The translations under genes were made by a program, and so were the position numbers. This document shows positions 1-8,436 of a stretch of 20,799 bases of DNA, piece by piece; within the stretch, counting starts at the first letter, position 1, and each line of letters opens with the position of its first letter. Under the pieces are notes generated by a model that saw nothing but the letters and a program-made list of their open reading frames with translations, did not search any database and was not told the origin of the DNA. The DNA is from a virus: positions 1 through 20,799 of IMG/VR virus record IMGVR_UViG_3300031672_000018. One strand, 5' to 3'.

Positions 1-2302
1 AGTTAGCGTAGTCGTTGTTGAAGTTTGGCAACGAGGTACCTTGAAAGGACCAAGTTTCAAGATTCGTTCCCGTACCCGTTGTAGATGCGGGGACTAACTT
101 ATGAGGATTCACCCCAGCTACGATCTCTCCACTTAAATCGTTTATGAGAGAGAAGTTGTAGATCTTGCCTCTAAAATTAGAGGAGGCTCCAAGGTCGGTC
201 GCTCCCAGCTCTAGTGCTGATCCCCCTGTAGTCATATCCAGAGGTTCAGACCCAGTAGTAGATAACCCAAGCTGAGTCCAGGTCTTTCCATCATAACTCG
301 TGTAAAAGAGGACGGAGTATGGGGACACACCTCCTGCTTCGCTTTGACCGATCATAACTGTGGTCTCTGTAGTCGAAACGGGAGCATCAGCTACCGCTAT
401 GTTATTGAACATAGTGAAGGGTAGCGGAATCTCGTAGTTGAAATACAGGATCCGCCCCTCTAGCGTAGAGATGGGTGACCCCGAAATAGTTTTGTTATTG
501 AAGTAGGAAATGTAGGAGTAGCCCGTTAGATCGGGTACGAAGAAAGAAGTTTCTACTCCGGATATAGGCATACCTGAAATAGTCTGGTTGTTCAGAGTGA
601 AACTTATACCCGAGCTACCCGTTATGATTGCTCTAACCCAGAGAACCCCGTAGGGAGGAATGTCCAAGGGAACGGTAGAAAAAGCTTCCTCTAGCGATCC
701 ATCCGCCTGATACCATTTCAGAGCTAGATACCCACTAGACATGACTCCGAAAGCCCAGCAGTACGCACTCGAATCCCACTTAGATGCAATGCACTGCAAC
801 CCTGGTATTTGAATTTCGATCGGGGTATCTGGCGTGGAAACGGGAGCACTAGCAATAGAGGTATCGTAAAGTGTGACTGATTCCAGCGCTACTGTGTCAA
901 CTGTCCAGTCCTGGAGTTGTACCTGTGCTACCACATCAAATCCCACCGACATATCGAGGAGGGAGTTATCGGGCGTGAAAGCGTAGTTTCCTGTACTACC
1001 GTCGAACGGGATGTAGTCGCAGTAACTTCCGCCCTTGATGTTAAACGTTGTGTTTATGAGAACGCCCATTCCCAACAAATTATCATCACCCGTGCTATCT
1101 AGAATAAGGATATCAGCAAAGGTGTCAATGTCTCTAAGAACCAGGTTGTAGTTAGAAAACTCGTAGAAGAAATCCTTTAGTGTTCCTAAGTCTACGTTAG
1201 CGTACTTAACAATATCTACAGCTATTTCAACCTGAGAAGTTGAGTACCAAGTCCCTGTAGTGTTTACTGGAGCACTAGTAGTGGGAACGTACCAGCTGGT
1301 ATAAGTACCTGGATAGAACATCCCACCCCATAAGCTTACTGATGCTATTCCATTTCCAGTATAGATGAGATCGGAAATGGAGTCACCTGAAGAAAGAAGC
1401 AGCGTTCCCGTCCCTGTTCCCGTTGCGGACGCAGTAGCCGTAATATAGATTCGGTATAGATAAGGAGCTTCCTGAATTATCCTAGCATCCAGAAAACCTG
1501 TAGAGGACGCTGAGGTAACTCCTAGAACCCCATTGGTCAAGTCGAAGAACGCGTAGGGACTACCTGTGAAGCCTGCTCCACTTAGTTGTAGTGCTACCCA
1601 TTGTCTTCCAAGGCTACCCTTGATGTAGATCGGAAATGTATACGTAGTACCGTTAGTAACCGAAGCATTCTGCGAGATAGAGTGGTAGCCATTGCTTGAG
1701 GTTTCCCGCACTCTGTCCATCGTGTTGGTTTGATTAGGTGCCGTATCTTGATTCGCCTGTACCACTACTCCAGTAGGAGTCCACGCTGCGTTATCGAATT
1801 GTTCGCTGTATAGAAAGGCGTTGTAATTGGATCCCCACAACGGAGCTTGGATCGCGAAATCCCCCCGCGAATAGAAGGAAACGTAATCCTGTGTCCAAAG
1901 ATTGTTTAGCGTAAACTGAGCGTTGAGACAGAATCCAATAAAGTCTATAAAGGCGGGAGTGCCCTTTGAATACCAAAACTTTGCAAGATTTCTGTACAGA
2001 CGAAGCAGGTCGCTGCTCTGAACTATATCCGTGTTAGTTAGTGCGAACCCCAGCAGGTTAAGCTGTTCCGCAAGAACAGTAGGTTCCAGGGTATCAAAGT
2101 CATTGACTGAATCCAGAATCTGACCCGCATTAATTTTGGTTAGGGTACCAGAATTAGTCAGGTAGAGCTGTCTCAGCGACTTAAGAGTGCTGATGGGCTG
2201 GTCGATGTTTGTAGCCCAATATCCATCAAGGGCCGTAATAAGATCCTGCCATATAGGATTGTTTTCTAGATATGGAGGAATCAATACGGTTCTCTTACTC
2301 AT
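1..2302 (-). CDS. Baseplate wedge / receptor-binding protein, P2 gpI- or T4 gp7-like, with CBM-like and ConA-lectin-like domains (3' end cut off)
   Basis: The frame is open from ATG at 2302 to the window edge, giving 767 codons without a stop. A CGGAG ribosome binding site precedes the start. Residues 1-157 and about 349-415 resemble the two halves of a P2 gpI-like wedge protein: an N-terminal MSKRTVLIPPYLENNPIW, a KGTPAFIDF segment, then GTWYSTSQVEI and FFYEFSNYNLVL. Between them, about 159-347, lies a phage carbohydrate-binding-like beta-sandwich (FLYSEQFDNAAWTPTG, YLYRIYITA, VSLWGGMFYPGTYTSWYVP). From about 430 on the sequence resembles a concanavalin-A-like lectin fold (FDGSTGNYAFTPDNS, WVRAIIT, FYTSYDGKTWTQLG, FRGKIYNFSLI), interrupted by repeats of about 31 residues. 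Its place at the end of the baseplate genes suggests it joins the wedge and contacts host glycans. Domain names rest on recalled family patterns; glycan binding is inferred. Confidence 0.8.
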   Translation of the reverse strand, partial: MSKRTVLIPPYLENNPIWQDLITALDGYWATNIDQPISTLKSLRQLYLTNSGTLTKINAGQILDSVNDFDTLEPTVLAEQLNLLGFALTNTDIVQSSDLLRLYRNLAKFWYSKGTPAFIDFIGFCLNAQFTLNNLWTQDYVSFYSRGDFAIQAPLWGSNYNAFLYSEQFDNAAWTPTGVVVQANQDTAPNQTNTMDRVRETSSNGYHSISQNASVTNGTTYTFPIYIKGSLGRQWVALQLSGAGFTGSPYAFFDLTNGVLGVTSASSTGFLDARIIQEAPYLYRIYITATASATGTGTGTLLLSSGDSISDLIYTGNGIASVSLWGGMFYPGTYTSWYVPTTSAPVNTTGTWYSTSQVEIAVDIVKYANVDLGTLKDFFYEFSNYNLVLRDIDTFADILILDSTGDDNLLGMGVLINTTFNIKGGSYCDYIPFDGSTGNYAFTPDNSLLDMSVGFDVVAQVQLQDWTVDTVALESVTLYDTSIASAPVSTPDTPIEIQIPGLQCIASKWDSSAYCWAFGVMSSGYLALKWYQADGSLEEAFSTVPLDIPPYGVLWVRAIITGSSGISFTLNNQTISGMPISGVETSFFVPDLTGYSYISYFNNKTISGSPISTLEGRILYFNYEIPLPFTMFNNIAVADAPVSTTETTVMIGQSEAGGVSPYSVLFYTSYDGKTWTQLGLSTTGSEPLDMTTGGSALELGATDLGASSNFRGKIYNFSLINDLSGEIVAGVNPHKLVPASTTGTGTNLETWSFQGTSLPNFNNDYAN
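317..595 (-). repeat. Three tandem 31-residue (93 bp) degenerate coding repeats inside the lectin-like domain
   Basis: In the protein starting at 2302, three segments begin at residues 570, 601 and 632 with LNNQTISGMPIS, FNNKTISGSPIS and FNNIAVADAPVS. The Asn-Asn pairs are at 571, 602 and 633 and the Pro at 579, 610 and 641, so the spacing is exactly 31 residues. A related isolated copy, YDTSIASAPVSTPDT, starts at residue 479 (base 868), and a weaker one, SAPVNTTGT, has its Pro at residue 345. The DNA copies have diverged, so this is a protein-level repeat and not a recent duplication. The three copies appear to fill a loop between the lectin strands WVRAIIT and VLFYTSYDG. Confidence 0.65.
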
Positions 2303-2333
2303 ACAAAGCTCCGAGTAAATCTAAAGGCTATCA

Positions 2334-3041
2334 TTAAAAGTTTTGCCCTAAGACAAATCCGTACCAGTTAGTTCCAGCGTTATCAGTTAGCAACCTTATA
2401 AAATCGCTCTTACCATTCGTTGAAGTAAGAGTAGGCGCGGCTCCCCCCGCCCATTTGGTTCCAGTGGGCCAGGTTACTGTATAGGCAGTTCCATTGGCTG
2501 TGAACTTGATGACCAGTTCGGACTGTCCTGTTGCGGAGGAATTTGCTACGGTAAAGGTAGTTATGTTCTGGTTCAAAGTTACTTGGTTATAGGAGCCAGC
2601 ATTGAAGTCTAGAGCCAGTGTACCTGTGGTTATAGTAGCCGCATTGATAGCAGTGGTTGCAAACAAGACCTTGCTGTAGATCCTAAGAACGTGAGCATCT
2701 GAACCAATTATGCCATCCCCATTCACTAGGGCATCCACTTGATTTAGCCAGTTAGCATTGAGATCGCAACTGACTGATTTGATATTGGTACCAAAGCTAA
2801 CTAGAGCATTTCCATTGCTACTGGCGTAAACTACGTCCCGACTTAGGACTTCGGAACCCGTCAGTGTACCCTGCCCTACTTCCCAGCTCACCCCATCAGT
2901 AATAAGATATTGGATAGTGGAGCTAAGGGAGAAAACAGAACTAAACGACTGGAAACCAGCCACTGCTCCCAGCATTGAGACTGCGCCAGTACCTGAAGTG
3001 GGAGTTGTCTCCAGGACACGATCGTAGAATTTTAAGCTCAT
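2334..3041 (-). CDS. Tail fibre-like / baseplate-attached receptor-binding protein
   Basis: This 235-residue protein starts at ATG 3041 behind an AAGGATAG ribosome binding site. Residues 5-110 match a module I recognise from many phage tail fibre proteins: FYDRVLETTPTSGTGA, LGAVAGFQSF, an ITDGVSWEVGQGTLTG segment, then LSRDVVYASSNGNALVSF. The C-terminal 90 residues (LNQNITTFTV through VTWPTGTKWAGGAAPTL to the terminal NWYGFVLGQNF) resemble a common C-terminal fibre domain. It lacks a long shaft and is short for a full fibre, so it may be an adaptor, a short fibre or a spike stalk. It lies between the gp6/gpJ-like wedge gene and the large gpI-like gene, where adsorption proteins normally sit. 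The family is clear; the exact position in the virion is inferred. Confidence 0.75.
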   Translation of the reverse strand: MSLKFYDRVLETTPTSGTGAVSMLGAVAGFQSFSSVFSLSSTIQYLITDGVSWEVGQGTLTGSEVLSRDVVYASSNGNALVSFGTNIKSVSCDLNANWLNQVDALVNGDGIIGSDAHVLRIYSKVLFATTAINAATITTGTLALDFNAGSYNQVTLNQNITTFTVANSSATGQSELVIKFTANGTAYTVTWPTGTKWAGGAAPTLTSTNGKSDFIRLLTDNAGTNWYGFVLGQNF

Positions 3042-3057
3042 TTTCTATCCTTGTCTA

Positions 3058-4776
3058 TTAGGGTTGCTGAAGTCTGGTGCTGTAGTCCGCAGCTACGGTT
3101 AGCGTGCCGAGGCTATTGTAGTAAGTAGAAGTAGTATCCTGGGCCAGGAGAGGAGCTACTGGTGAAACGGATCCCGTATCTGTGTAGGTAAACGTTGTGT
3201 TAGATACTGTAGCGATCAGCCCCAGAGTTCCTGAGGATTGCCTACCCCAAATCCTGTACTGGGAAACATTAGGAACAGCCGTCCAGGTTAGAGTTACTGA
3301 CCCTGTAGAAGCTGGTAGCAGTAGAGACTGCCAGTTGGCTGGAGCTACTTCTCCACCAAGTGTAGAAATAAATCCAATAGCGTAGTCGTAATACTGACCC
3401 ACAGTTAGAGTTCCGCCGGAAACTCCAGTCAACACCGGAAAGTCTACCCTCTGTTTTGATATTACCATATCAGCAGTAGGAGAGGATAGGGTAGCATACT
3501 GAATGGTGGGATCCGCCCCCTTTATGGCGTCGTACAAATCACTCAAGTAGTAGTCCTCATTCAGGATACCCTGCTTAGCTTGAAACAGAGCCTGCACCGC
3601 AGCGGTTACGTTTGCTGTTACCGAAGTTAGATTAGCACCCGCCGAACAGTAGACAATGGTGTTGACATTGACTACGTTCGCTACAGGAGTTTCGAACACA
3701 AAGGTGCAGGAGTCAATAGACCTCGCATTCATCCACGCAGCAAAAGCATCGTACTGGGTCTGAGTCCATACCGAGGAGGTTAGAATTATGAGCTTGATGT
3801 TGTTCATCCACTGTAGAGCTTGAGGGTTTATTTCTCTCTGAGCGAATGTAAGTCCATCTACTATACCCGGATATTCGAAGATCAGGCTCGCGTATTGATT
3901 CTTAGTAACCGCAGAGGAAAAGGATCCAAAGTTTGGAGCTGCTATGCTCTTGTAGATGATGGCGGGATCTTCGTTAGCTCCCCCTGAAGGTGAAGTGGTT
4001 GCACTAACCGTTATAGTAGTATCACCCTCGTAGGTAAAAGCTACCCCATTTGTCTGTAAGTTATTCCCGTCTTGCCCTGCGGTTACTGCGTATAGAACCT
4101 GAATTACGTCATTGATTCCAGGGCTGGATCCGTAGTTTGCGTTTCCGAACTGCAGGATAGCCCTGCCATCGGATTGGGTTAGATCCTGTACACCAGGTGC
4201 GCTCTTCAATGACCAGAGCCCATCCGTAACTATTGGGATAGCTACATTGTTGATCAGAATTTGAACGTCTGAGTCAGAAACAGTGAAGCTGTCCTCCTGT
4301 GTTACGAAGGCTTGGAAATCAGTTCCTATTCCATTAAAACTCAGACTGGTAATTGAGCCCTGATAAAGCGTAGCAGCCTGAGGAGTGTTAGCTAACAGGA
4401 TGATGGCTGATCTGTTGAAGAAGTAAGAACCCGCTCCCGTGAACTGGGAGTAGATCGGAATAGTGGTGTTGTAGGTAGAGGTGATAGTGACGGAAACCTC
4501 CGCGGGGGCTTTTCGTGTTAGCCTAACGCCAAGCATCATCGCTATGGCGTAAATACTGGAATCCAGTTTTGCGGAGATAGGAAACAGTTCCTGAAACGCG
4601 CTTTCAATCGCAAACTGATCATACGCTCCCACCGTAGCTATCATTTCAACGATAGTCTGTCCGGTGGAGGAAGTGATGAAGTCCTTCCAGGAGTTGTACG
4701 TGGGTAAAGCAGCTTGAAGCTGAGCTACTATATCCTGCCAGTCGGGTTTGATATTGGATAGAGTTAGAGTGGACAC
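3058..4776 (-). CDS. Baseplate wedge protein, gp6 / gpJ-like, with an FN3-like insertion
   Basis: A 572-residue protein of the baseplate J / T4 gp6 type. It shows the N-terminal helical segment (TGQTIVEMIATVGAYDQFA), the VRLTRKAPAEVSVTI strand, and a middle region with NQYASLIFEYPGIVDG. In the family, this protein dimerises to form the inner ring of the baseplate around the hub. The start is GTG at 4776, preceded at good spacing by AGGGGG; no ATG fits better. Near the C-terminus (about 446-543) is a fibronectin-III-like module (GQYYDYAIGF, VTLTWTAVPNVSQYRIWGR, TFTYTDTGSVSP) after which J-like sequence resumes (YYNSLGTLTVA). The same module type occurs in the sheath protein. It follows the gp25-like gene directly, the usual order in contractile tails. 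Confidence 0.88.
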   Translation of the reverse strand: MSTLTLSNIKPDWQDIVAQLQAALPTYNSWKDFITSSTGQTIVEMIATVGAYDQFAIESAFQELFPISAKLDSSIYAIAMMLGVRLTRKAPAEVSVTITSTYNTTIPIYSQFTGAGSYFFNRSAIILLANTPQAATLYQGSITSLSFNGIGTDFQAFVTQEDSFTVSDSDVQILINNVAIPIVTDGLWSLKSAPGVQDLTQSDGRAILQFGNANYGSSPGINDVIQVLYAVTAGQDGNNLQTNGVAFTYEGDTTITVSATTSPSGGANEDPAIIYKSIAAPNFGSFSSAVTKNQYASLIFEYPGIVDGLTFAQREINPQALQWMNNIKLIILTSSVWTQTQYDAFAAWMNARSIDSCTFVFETPVANVVNVNTIVYCSAGANLTSVTANVTAAVQALFQAKQGILNEDYYLSDLYDAIKGADPTIQYATLSSPTADMVISKQRVDFPVLTGVSGGTLTVGQYYDYAIGFISTLGGEVAPANWQSLLLPASTGSVTLTWTAVPNVSQYRIWGRQSSGTLGLIATVSNTTFTYTDTGSVSPVAPLLAQDTTSTYYNSLGTLTVAADYSTRLQQP

Positions 4777-4790
4777 TTATGGCCCCCTAT

Positions 4791-5213
4791 TCAAACGGGA
4801 ACAAAGAAGGATGCTTTATTGGGTAAGTTAGTAAGCAGATAAAGGTAAGCAACATTAACCTGATAACCAGGCGCTTGATAGTTAGGTAGAAGGGAGGTTG
4901 CCTGATAGATCAGTTTGATCCTTGGTTCCCATTTTTCTATAGACTGAATTAGGCTAGCTCTTATTTTTTGAGCAGACTGGTTACCAAATGGTTCCTGCAA
5001 CAGATACCAAAGAAACGTTCCGTACTCCGGCTGAAAGATTCTCCCTCTACCTCCTATAGGGCATCGGAATAAGTTTTTCAGAGAGTTGTTTATAGCTAGG
5101 ACGTCAGGTAGCAAATCAGGTCTACCATTCTGCCTGGCATCACTATTCACATCCAACCATACTGTATTTGTTAGTCGTGTATTAAAGGGTATAAGAGGTC
5201 CGGAGAGAGCCAT
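4791..5213 (-). CDS. Baseplate wedge protein, T4 gp25-like
   Basis: A 140-residue protein of the gp25/gpW family, which despite a lysozyme-like fold is structural: it joins the wedge to the sheath and helps start sheath assembly. Visible family features are RIFQPEYGTFLWYLLQEPF (about 58-76) followed by the helix ending in EKWEPRI, whose EPRI motif (96-99) is the conserved core of the family, and then a beta-rich C-terminus (VNVAYLYLLTNLP). Length is typical. ATG at 5213 has a modest AGGAT site upstream and lies 8 bases after the stop of the spike gene. It is followed by the gp6/gpJ-like gene, an order kept in phage tails and other contractile injection systems. Confidence 0.93.
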   Translation of the reverse strand: MALSGPLIPFNTRLTNTVWLDVNSDARQNGRPDLLPDVLAINNSLKNLFRCPIGGRGRIFQPEYGTFLWYLLQEPFGNQSAQKIRASLIQSIEKWEPRIKLIYQATSLLPNYQAPGYQVNVAYLYLLTNLPNKASFFVPV

Positions 5214-5221
5214 ATCTAATC

Positions 5222-5950
5222 CTACATCAATTGATTCGGAGTACCTGTTACGCCACCCTGCGGGTCATTGTGGTCGTGAGAATCATACGTTGTTCTCATA
5301 GCACCAACGGTTTCAGTGTTCGTACCCGACTGATCTAGTATATCTCCACTCACAGCCGCTTTAGGCGTAGTCATCACTACCTCAGTGGAAGCATCTAGAG
5401 TCACGGTGGGAGCGGTTAAGTCAATTGCAGTGGAAGCGGTTATTCCCAGCGTTCCAGTTACGTTCCAGGTCACGGTCTGGCTAGTAACACTAACTGAGCC
5501 ATCATTGTTAATAGTCATTGTGGTTCCAGATTTATGCACCACCTGAATTACCACTCCGCCAGTAGTAGTATCTACTATAAAAATGTTTCCTACTTCATCC
5601 TTCCATCCTCGCCTGTTCGGGTAGTTGACCAACCCTTCTGAGGGTCCATTAGTCCCCCTAAGTATAGTGCCCCTATACAGAGGATAGTGAACGTCCCCAT
5701 TCTGCAGAATAATAGTGATATCAGAGTTAACTGCTGGGGCACCGAATTCTCCGAAGCCTGGACCCGTACCAACCTTAACCGCGCGCTCGGGAAAAATCCA
5801 AGGCGAACCTCCATCCTCAGCCTCCCACAGACCTGGTACCGTGACCTTAACCCTCCATTTCTTCAGAGGATCATTGTTGTCTATAACGGTCCCTACTATC
5901 AGGACATTTTTGTAGTCTGCGTCCTCGTGGTCTAACGGAGATCTGATCAT
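5222..5950 (-). CDS. Baseplate central spike protein, gpV / gp5-like, OB fold plus beta-helix, no lysozyme domain
   Basis: I chose ATG at 5950 (242 residues) because it overlaps the hub stop as ATGA; a longer start at 5989 would overlap the hub gene by 43 bases. Residues 15-95 form an OB-fold (VLIVGTVIDNNDPLKKWRV, then FGEFGAPAVNSDITI and DVHYPLYRG). Residues 120-205 are strand repeats suggesting a trimeric beta-helix (TTMTINNDGSVSVTSQTV and following). The C-terminal SHDHNDPQGG has His225-x-His227, like the HxH that binds metal at the spike tip in P2 gpV. In the family this protein is the membrane-piercing needle on the hub. The T4 gp5 lysozyme domain is absent; cell-wall enzymes are found instead in the genes at 8437 and 9749. 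Confidence 0.9.
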   Translation of the reverse strand: MIRSPLDHEDADYKNVLIVGTVIDNNDPLKKWRVKVTVPGLWEAEDGGSPWIFPERAVKVGTGPGFGEFGAPAVNSDITIILQNGDVHYPLYRGTILRGTNGPSEGLVNYPNRRGWKDEVGNIFIVDTTTGGVVIQVVHKSGTTMTINNDGSVSVTSQTVTWNVTGTLGITASTAIDLTAPTVTLDASTEVVMTTPKAAVSGDILDQSGTNTETVGAMRTTYDSHDHNDPQGGVTGTPNQLM

Positions 5951-7080
5951 AGTAGTCCACTCACTGGTCCGTTCAATCCCTGGTTGCAAAGTTCTAGTTT
6001 TTCGAAGTAGTTAAGACCCTGGATGTAGATGGTCCTACTCGTAATGAAATAGTTTCCAGAGTAAGCTTGTACGGGTTTTCCCTCGGGTACACTAGCTACG
6101 AATCCCACGTAGTCCAGAAGATTCAACCCTGTCACATCTGTCGTTATTAATTCTAGACCGAAGGAAAACAAACTGCTAACTCTGACATTTTGGTACGCGG
6201 CCTTCTCATAGTTTTGGTGAACGTTTCCCCCGTCTATGGGGCGAAAGGAAACTCGTCCTTGAAGTTTGACCTCATTGTAGACCTCACTATTAATCATAAA
6301 CTTTGAGGTTGTCCTAGTCCCTTGGGTTGTATTGATAGAGGTCTGGGTAGTGGACATGACAGAGGTTACCTGTATTTCGCCTGCGTATCCTCCACCTACA
6401 CTATTTAGAAACCCCGACTGGTTCTTGATCTTGTAGTCAGTTGCTATGAAGGATCCTTCAGCATGTTTAGCCGTTATAAATACTGCGGCTTGTTTTTGAG
6501 TGGGTTTAGAAATTAGATTCTTGTAGATTAGTTTGTTATCCAAGTCAAATCCCAGCACCATGCAACTCTGATCATCCACATAGCCATGTAATGCGAGGGA
6601 CCTAGCAAACTCCCTCCATCTTTTATTCTTAGGGAACCAGGTTTGGGTATCGGCAGTAGTAGTTCCTACATAGTAGGAAATGCCACAATTTTGTGCTATC
6701 TGCGACAACACCGTATTGGAAGACCCCGATACCGCCTTAGAGGTAGTGGCTAACCAATAGGATACTGAATCCAAATAAGCATCTATGTCGTAGGATGGAC
6801 CTGTCGTATCGAAAATCTGTTTGAAGGTATGGAGTCTAAACGAAAAACTTTGAATCTGGTTTCGTATTACAATATTGATCTGGATGGCTGCACCGTCTAT
6901 TAGATCCTGATCCGCTACTAGAAACTTTGCAGCGTCCTTCACCCTAAAATGAAGCATAGGGATATCCAATCGGGTAGAGCAACACATATGGAGGAAGTCC
7001 AATGCGTTAACCCTGTCGAATGGAAATTCCTTCTGATTTATTATTATCTGAATCCCTAGCCTATTTTTCAAATGAAACAT
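5947..7080 (-). CDS. Baseplate hub protein, T4 gp27 / gpD-like
   Basis: A 377-residue protein that by sequence pattern and position is the baseplate hub, the ring that carries the spike and continues into the tail tube. The family-like core is SNTVLSQIAQNCGISYYV (about 121-138) followed by DTQTWFPKNKRWREFARSLA and LHGYVDDQSCMVLGFD (about 144-180), resembling the conserved hub stretch with alternating strands. The N-terminal half is beta-rich and would supply the tube-like barrels. ATG at 7080 overlaps the upstream stop as TAATG, and its own stop overlaps the spike start as ATGA, so hub and spike are probably translationally coupled. No enzymatic motif is seen. The specific gp27 equivalence is inferred from order and pattern. 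Confidence 0.82.
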   Translation of the reverse strand: MFHLKNRLGIQIIINQKEFPFDRVNALDFLHMCCSTRLDIPMLHFRVKDAAKFLVADQDLIDGAAIQINIVIRNQIQSFSFRLHTFKQIFDTTGPSYDIDAYLDSVSYWLATTSKAVSGSSNTVLSQIAQNCGISYYVGTTTADTQTWFPKNKRWREFARSLALHGYVDDQSCMVLGFDLDNKLIYKNLISKPTQKQAAVFITAKHAEGSFIATDYKIKNQSGFLNSVGGGYAGEIQVTSVMSTTQTSINTTQGTRTTSKFMINSEVYNEVKLQGRVSFRPIDGGNVHQNYEKAAYQNVRVSSLFSFGLELITTDVTGLNLLDYVGFVASVPEGKPVQAYSGNYFITSRTIYIQGLNYFEKLELCNQGLNGPVSGLL

Positions 7081-7439
7081 TATAGAGTCACCACCTGTGT
7101 ACTAGCGGCGGAAGAGCCCGTGGTATTAGCTTGCGTCACCGCTTGGATAAACGATAAGAAGTCCGTAACACTGAAGATGTTTATGATTGTTCCAGTGGGT
7201 AGATCACTGATGGGATCTACCAGTCCGTTGTACAGTCCTAAAGCCCACCACAGCCCAACATCGCCCAATTCCTGATAAGCTAACCCTGGAAGATTAGCGG
7301 AAAAAGCATCGCTAATCACAATGGTCTTAACAGTAACAAGAGCGTACTTAAGGTTAGCATAGGCCGCCTTAAGATAATCCATTTGTGTTCTGTCAACCGA
7401 AAGTGGTAAGTAATTCGCTCTTCTATAGTCAGTAGCCAT
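7080..7439 (-). CDS. Small baseplate protein, gp53 / gpX (LysM-like) type
   Basis: This 119-residue protein has the motif QELGDVGLWWALGLYNGLVD (56-75) followed by PISDLPTGTIINI. That resembles the LysM-like tail protein X family and T4 gp53, where a helix with Trp-Trp leads to an Asn-Gly turn and a LPxGT-like strand. Such proteins sit between hub and wedge. The C-terminus is Ser/Thr/Ala-rich and probably flexible. The start at 7439 follows the gp48/54-like stop by 7 bases with only a weak ribosome binding site; the stop overlaps the hub start. The assignment is moderate because the motif is short. Confidence 0.62.
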   Translation of the reverse strand: MATDYRRANYLPLSVDRTQMDYLKAAYANLKYALVTVKTIVISDAFSANLPGLAYQELGDVGLWWALGLYNGLVDPISDLPTGTIINIFSVTDFLSFIQAVTQANTTGSSAASTQVVTL

Positions 7440-7446
7440 AGTTAAC

Positions 7447-8433
7447 CTATGTAATCGTAGTACCCGCTAGTGCAGCATCCGTCTGCGCTGCGGGATACAT
7501 AAAGTCCACATCCTGTTGGGTTGGTGTAAAGAAGGTTTTGAAAGTAACGTTTACCTTAACCCTACCAGGATTACCGTCTGGGGTGATTAGTACATCGTAG
7601 TCTTGAGACACTGACGTAATAACTACAGCAGGAAAATATAGCCACGATCCAATATGTACCGAAATGTTGTTGACTATGGCATTAAGAATAGGTGTAGTCA
7701 TGGCCACTAAACCTTTGTTAGCCAAGTTCTTTAAGCCTGAAGCTGCGCTAGTTGCTAGACTCAGGGGAGAGGATACAGCATCATGCATTAAGCTCTTTGC
7801 ACTGCCGTATGCAGTAACGGCTCTCCCCCAGGCAGTAGTACCCTGAGAAGCATATCCAGAAATTGATGCAGATCCGCCAGCAATAGCGCTCTTGACCTGC
7901 GTTACTGTCTGCCCATACAAAGGATCCAATGGGCTAAGTGCAGCGTTTACACTGCTCTTGAGTTTGTCTATATCTATGTGCGGACCTGGAGCTTCCAGCA
8001 GTCCACCTCCAGTGGGATCGTTAGGTACTATCATCTTGAGCAGTTGTTTGATAGGTCCTATCACTTCCGTTACAGAGTCAGCTTCCGCTTGAAAGATGAT
8101 GGGTAGGGAAAATTCTATCTCCGAAGAACCCTGCCACACTTGCGCTGTCATAACCTGGGTAATCAAACTTACACCCAGAGCTCTGAGAAGATTTCCTCCC
8201 ACTAGATTGAAGGGAAACATCCCGCTCAAACCTGAGGCGAAGGGCGCTTCATACTGTGCGGAGGCATCAAAGCTTACGCTCTCCGGCAACCAGCCAGTGA
8301 TGTGGACAGATTTTTGTGTACCCTGATTCATCTGAATCGCTATTTTATACGGATCATTATTGGCACCCGACGCATTCTGGTTGCCCAAAGTGATCCAGGG
8401 TAGGTTAGCGGGTAGTAGAGATGGGAGGGCCAT
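7447..8433 (-). CDS. Baseplate-to-tail-tube connector, gp48 / gp54-like
   Basis: A 328-residue protein with a split architecture. The N-terminal part (about 30-125) holds tube-like strands (AQVWQGSSEIEFSLPIIFQA). The middle (about 150-255) is helical and Ala/Ser-rich. A conserved-looking C-terminal part (about 258-315) has VHIGSWLYFPAVVITSVSQD and RVKVNVTFKTFFTPTQQDVD. In T4-like tails, gp48 and gp54 have tube-related folds and form the platform on which the tube polymerises; this pattern and the place between lytic enzyme and hub genes fit. ATG at 8433 lies 4 bases after the upstream stop, with AAGGAG somewhat far upstream. It could equally be described as a second hub-ring protein. Confidence 0.7.
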   Translation of the reverse strand: MALPSLLPANLPWITLGNQNASGANNDPYKIAIQMNQGTQKSVHITGWLPESVSFDASAQYEAPFASGLSGMFPFNLVGGNLLRALGVSLITQVMTAQVWQGSSEIEFSLPIIFQAEADSVTEVIGPIKQLLKMIVPNDPTGGGLLEAPGPHIDIDKLKSSVNAALSPLDPLYGQTVTQVKSAIAGGSASISGYASQGTTAWGRAVTAYGSAKSLMHDAVSSPLSLATSAASGLKNLANKGLVAMTTPILNAIVNNISVHIGSWLYFPAVVITSVSQDYDVLITPDGNPGRVKVNVTFKTFFTPTQQDVDFMYPAAQTDAALAGTTIT

Positions 8434-8436
8434 GGT

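Noticed and set aside
1-2302. Non-coding or plus-strand interpretation of the left end, where only short complete frames occur
   Set aside because: Direct translation of the minus strand from ATG 2302 gives 767 uninterrupted codons with phage domains; it has no stop only because the gene is cut by the window edge.
5951-5989. Longer start for the spike protein
   Set aside because: It would overlap the hub gene by 43 bases; the ATGA junction at 5950-5947 is the usual coupled start here.
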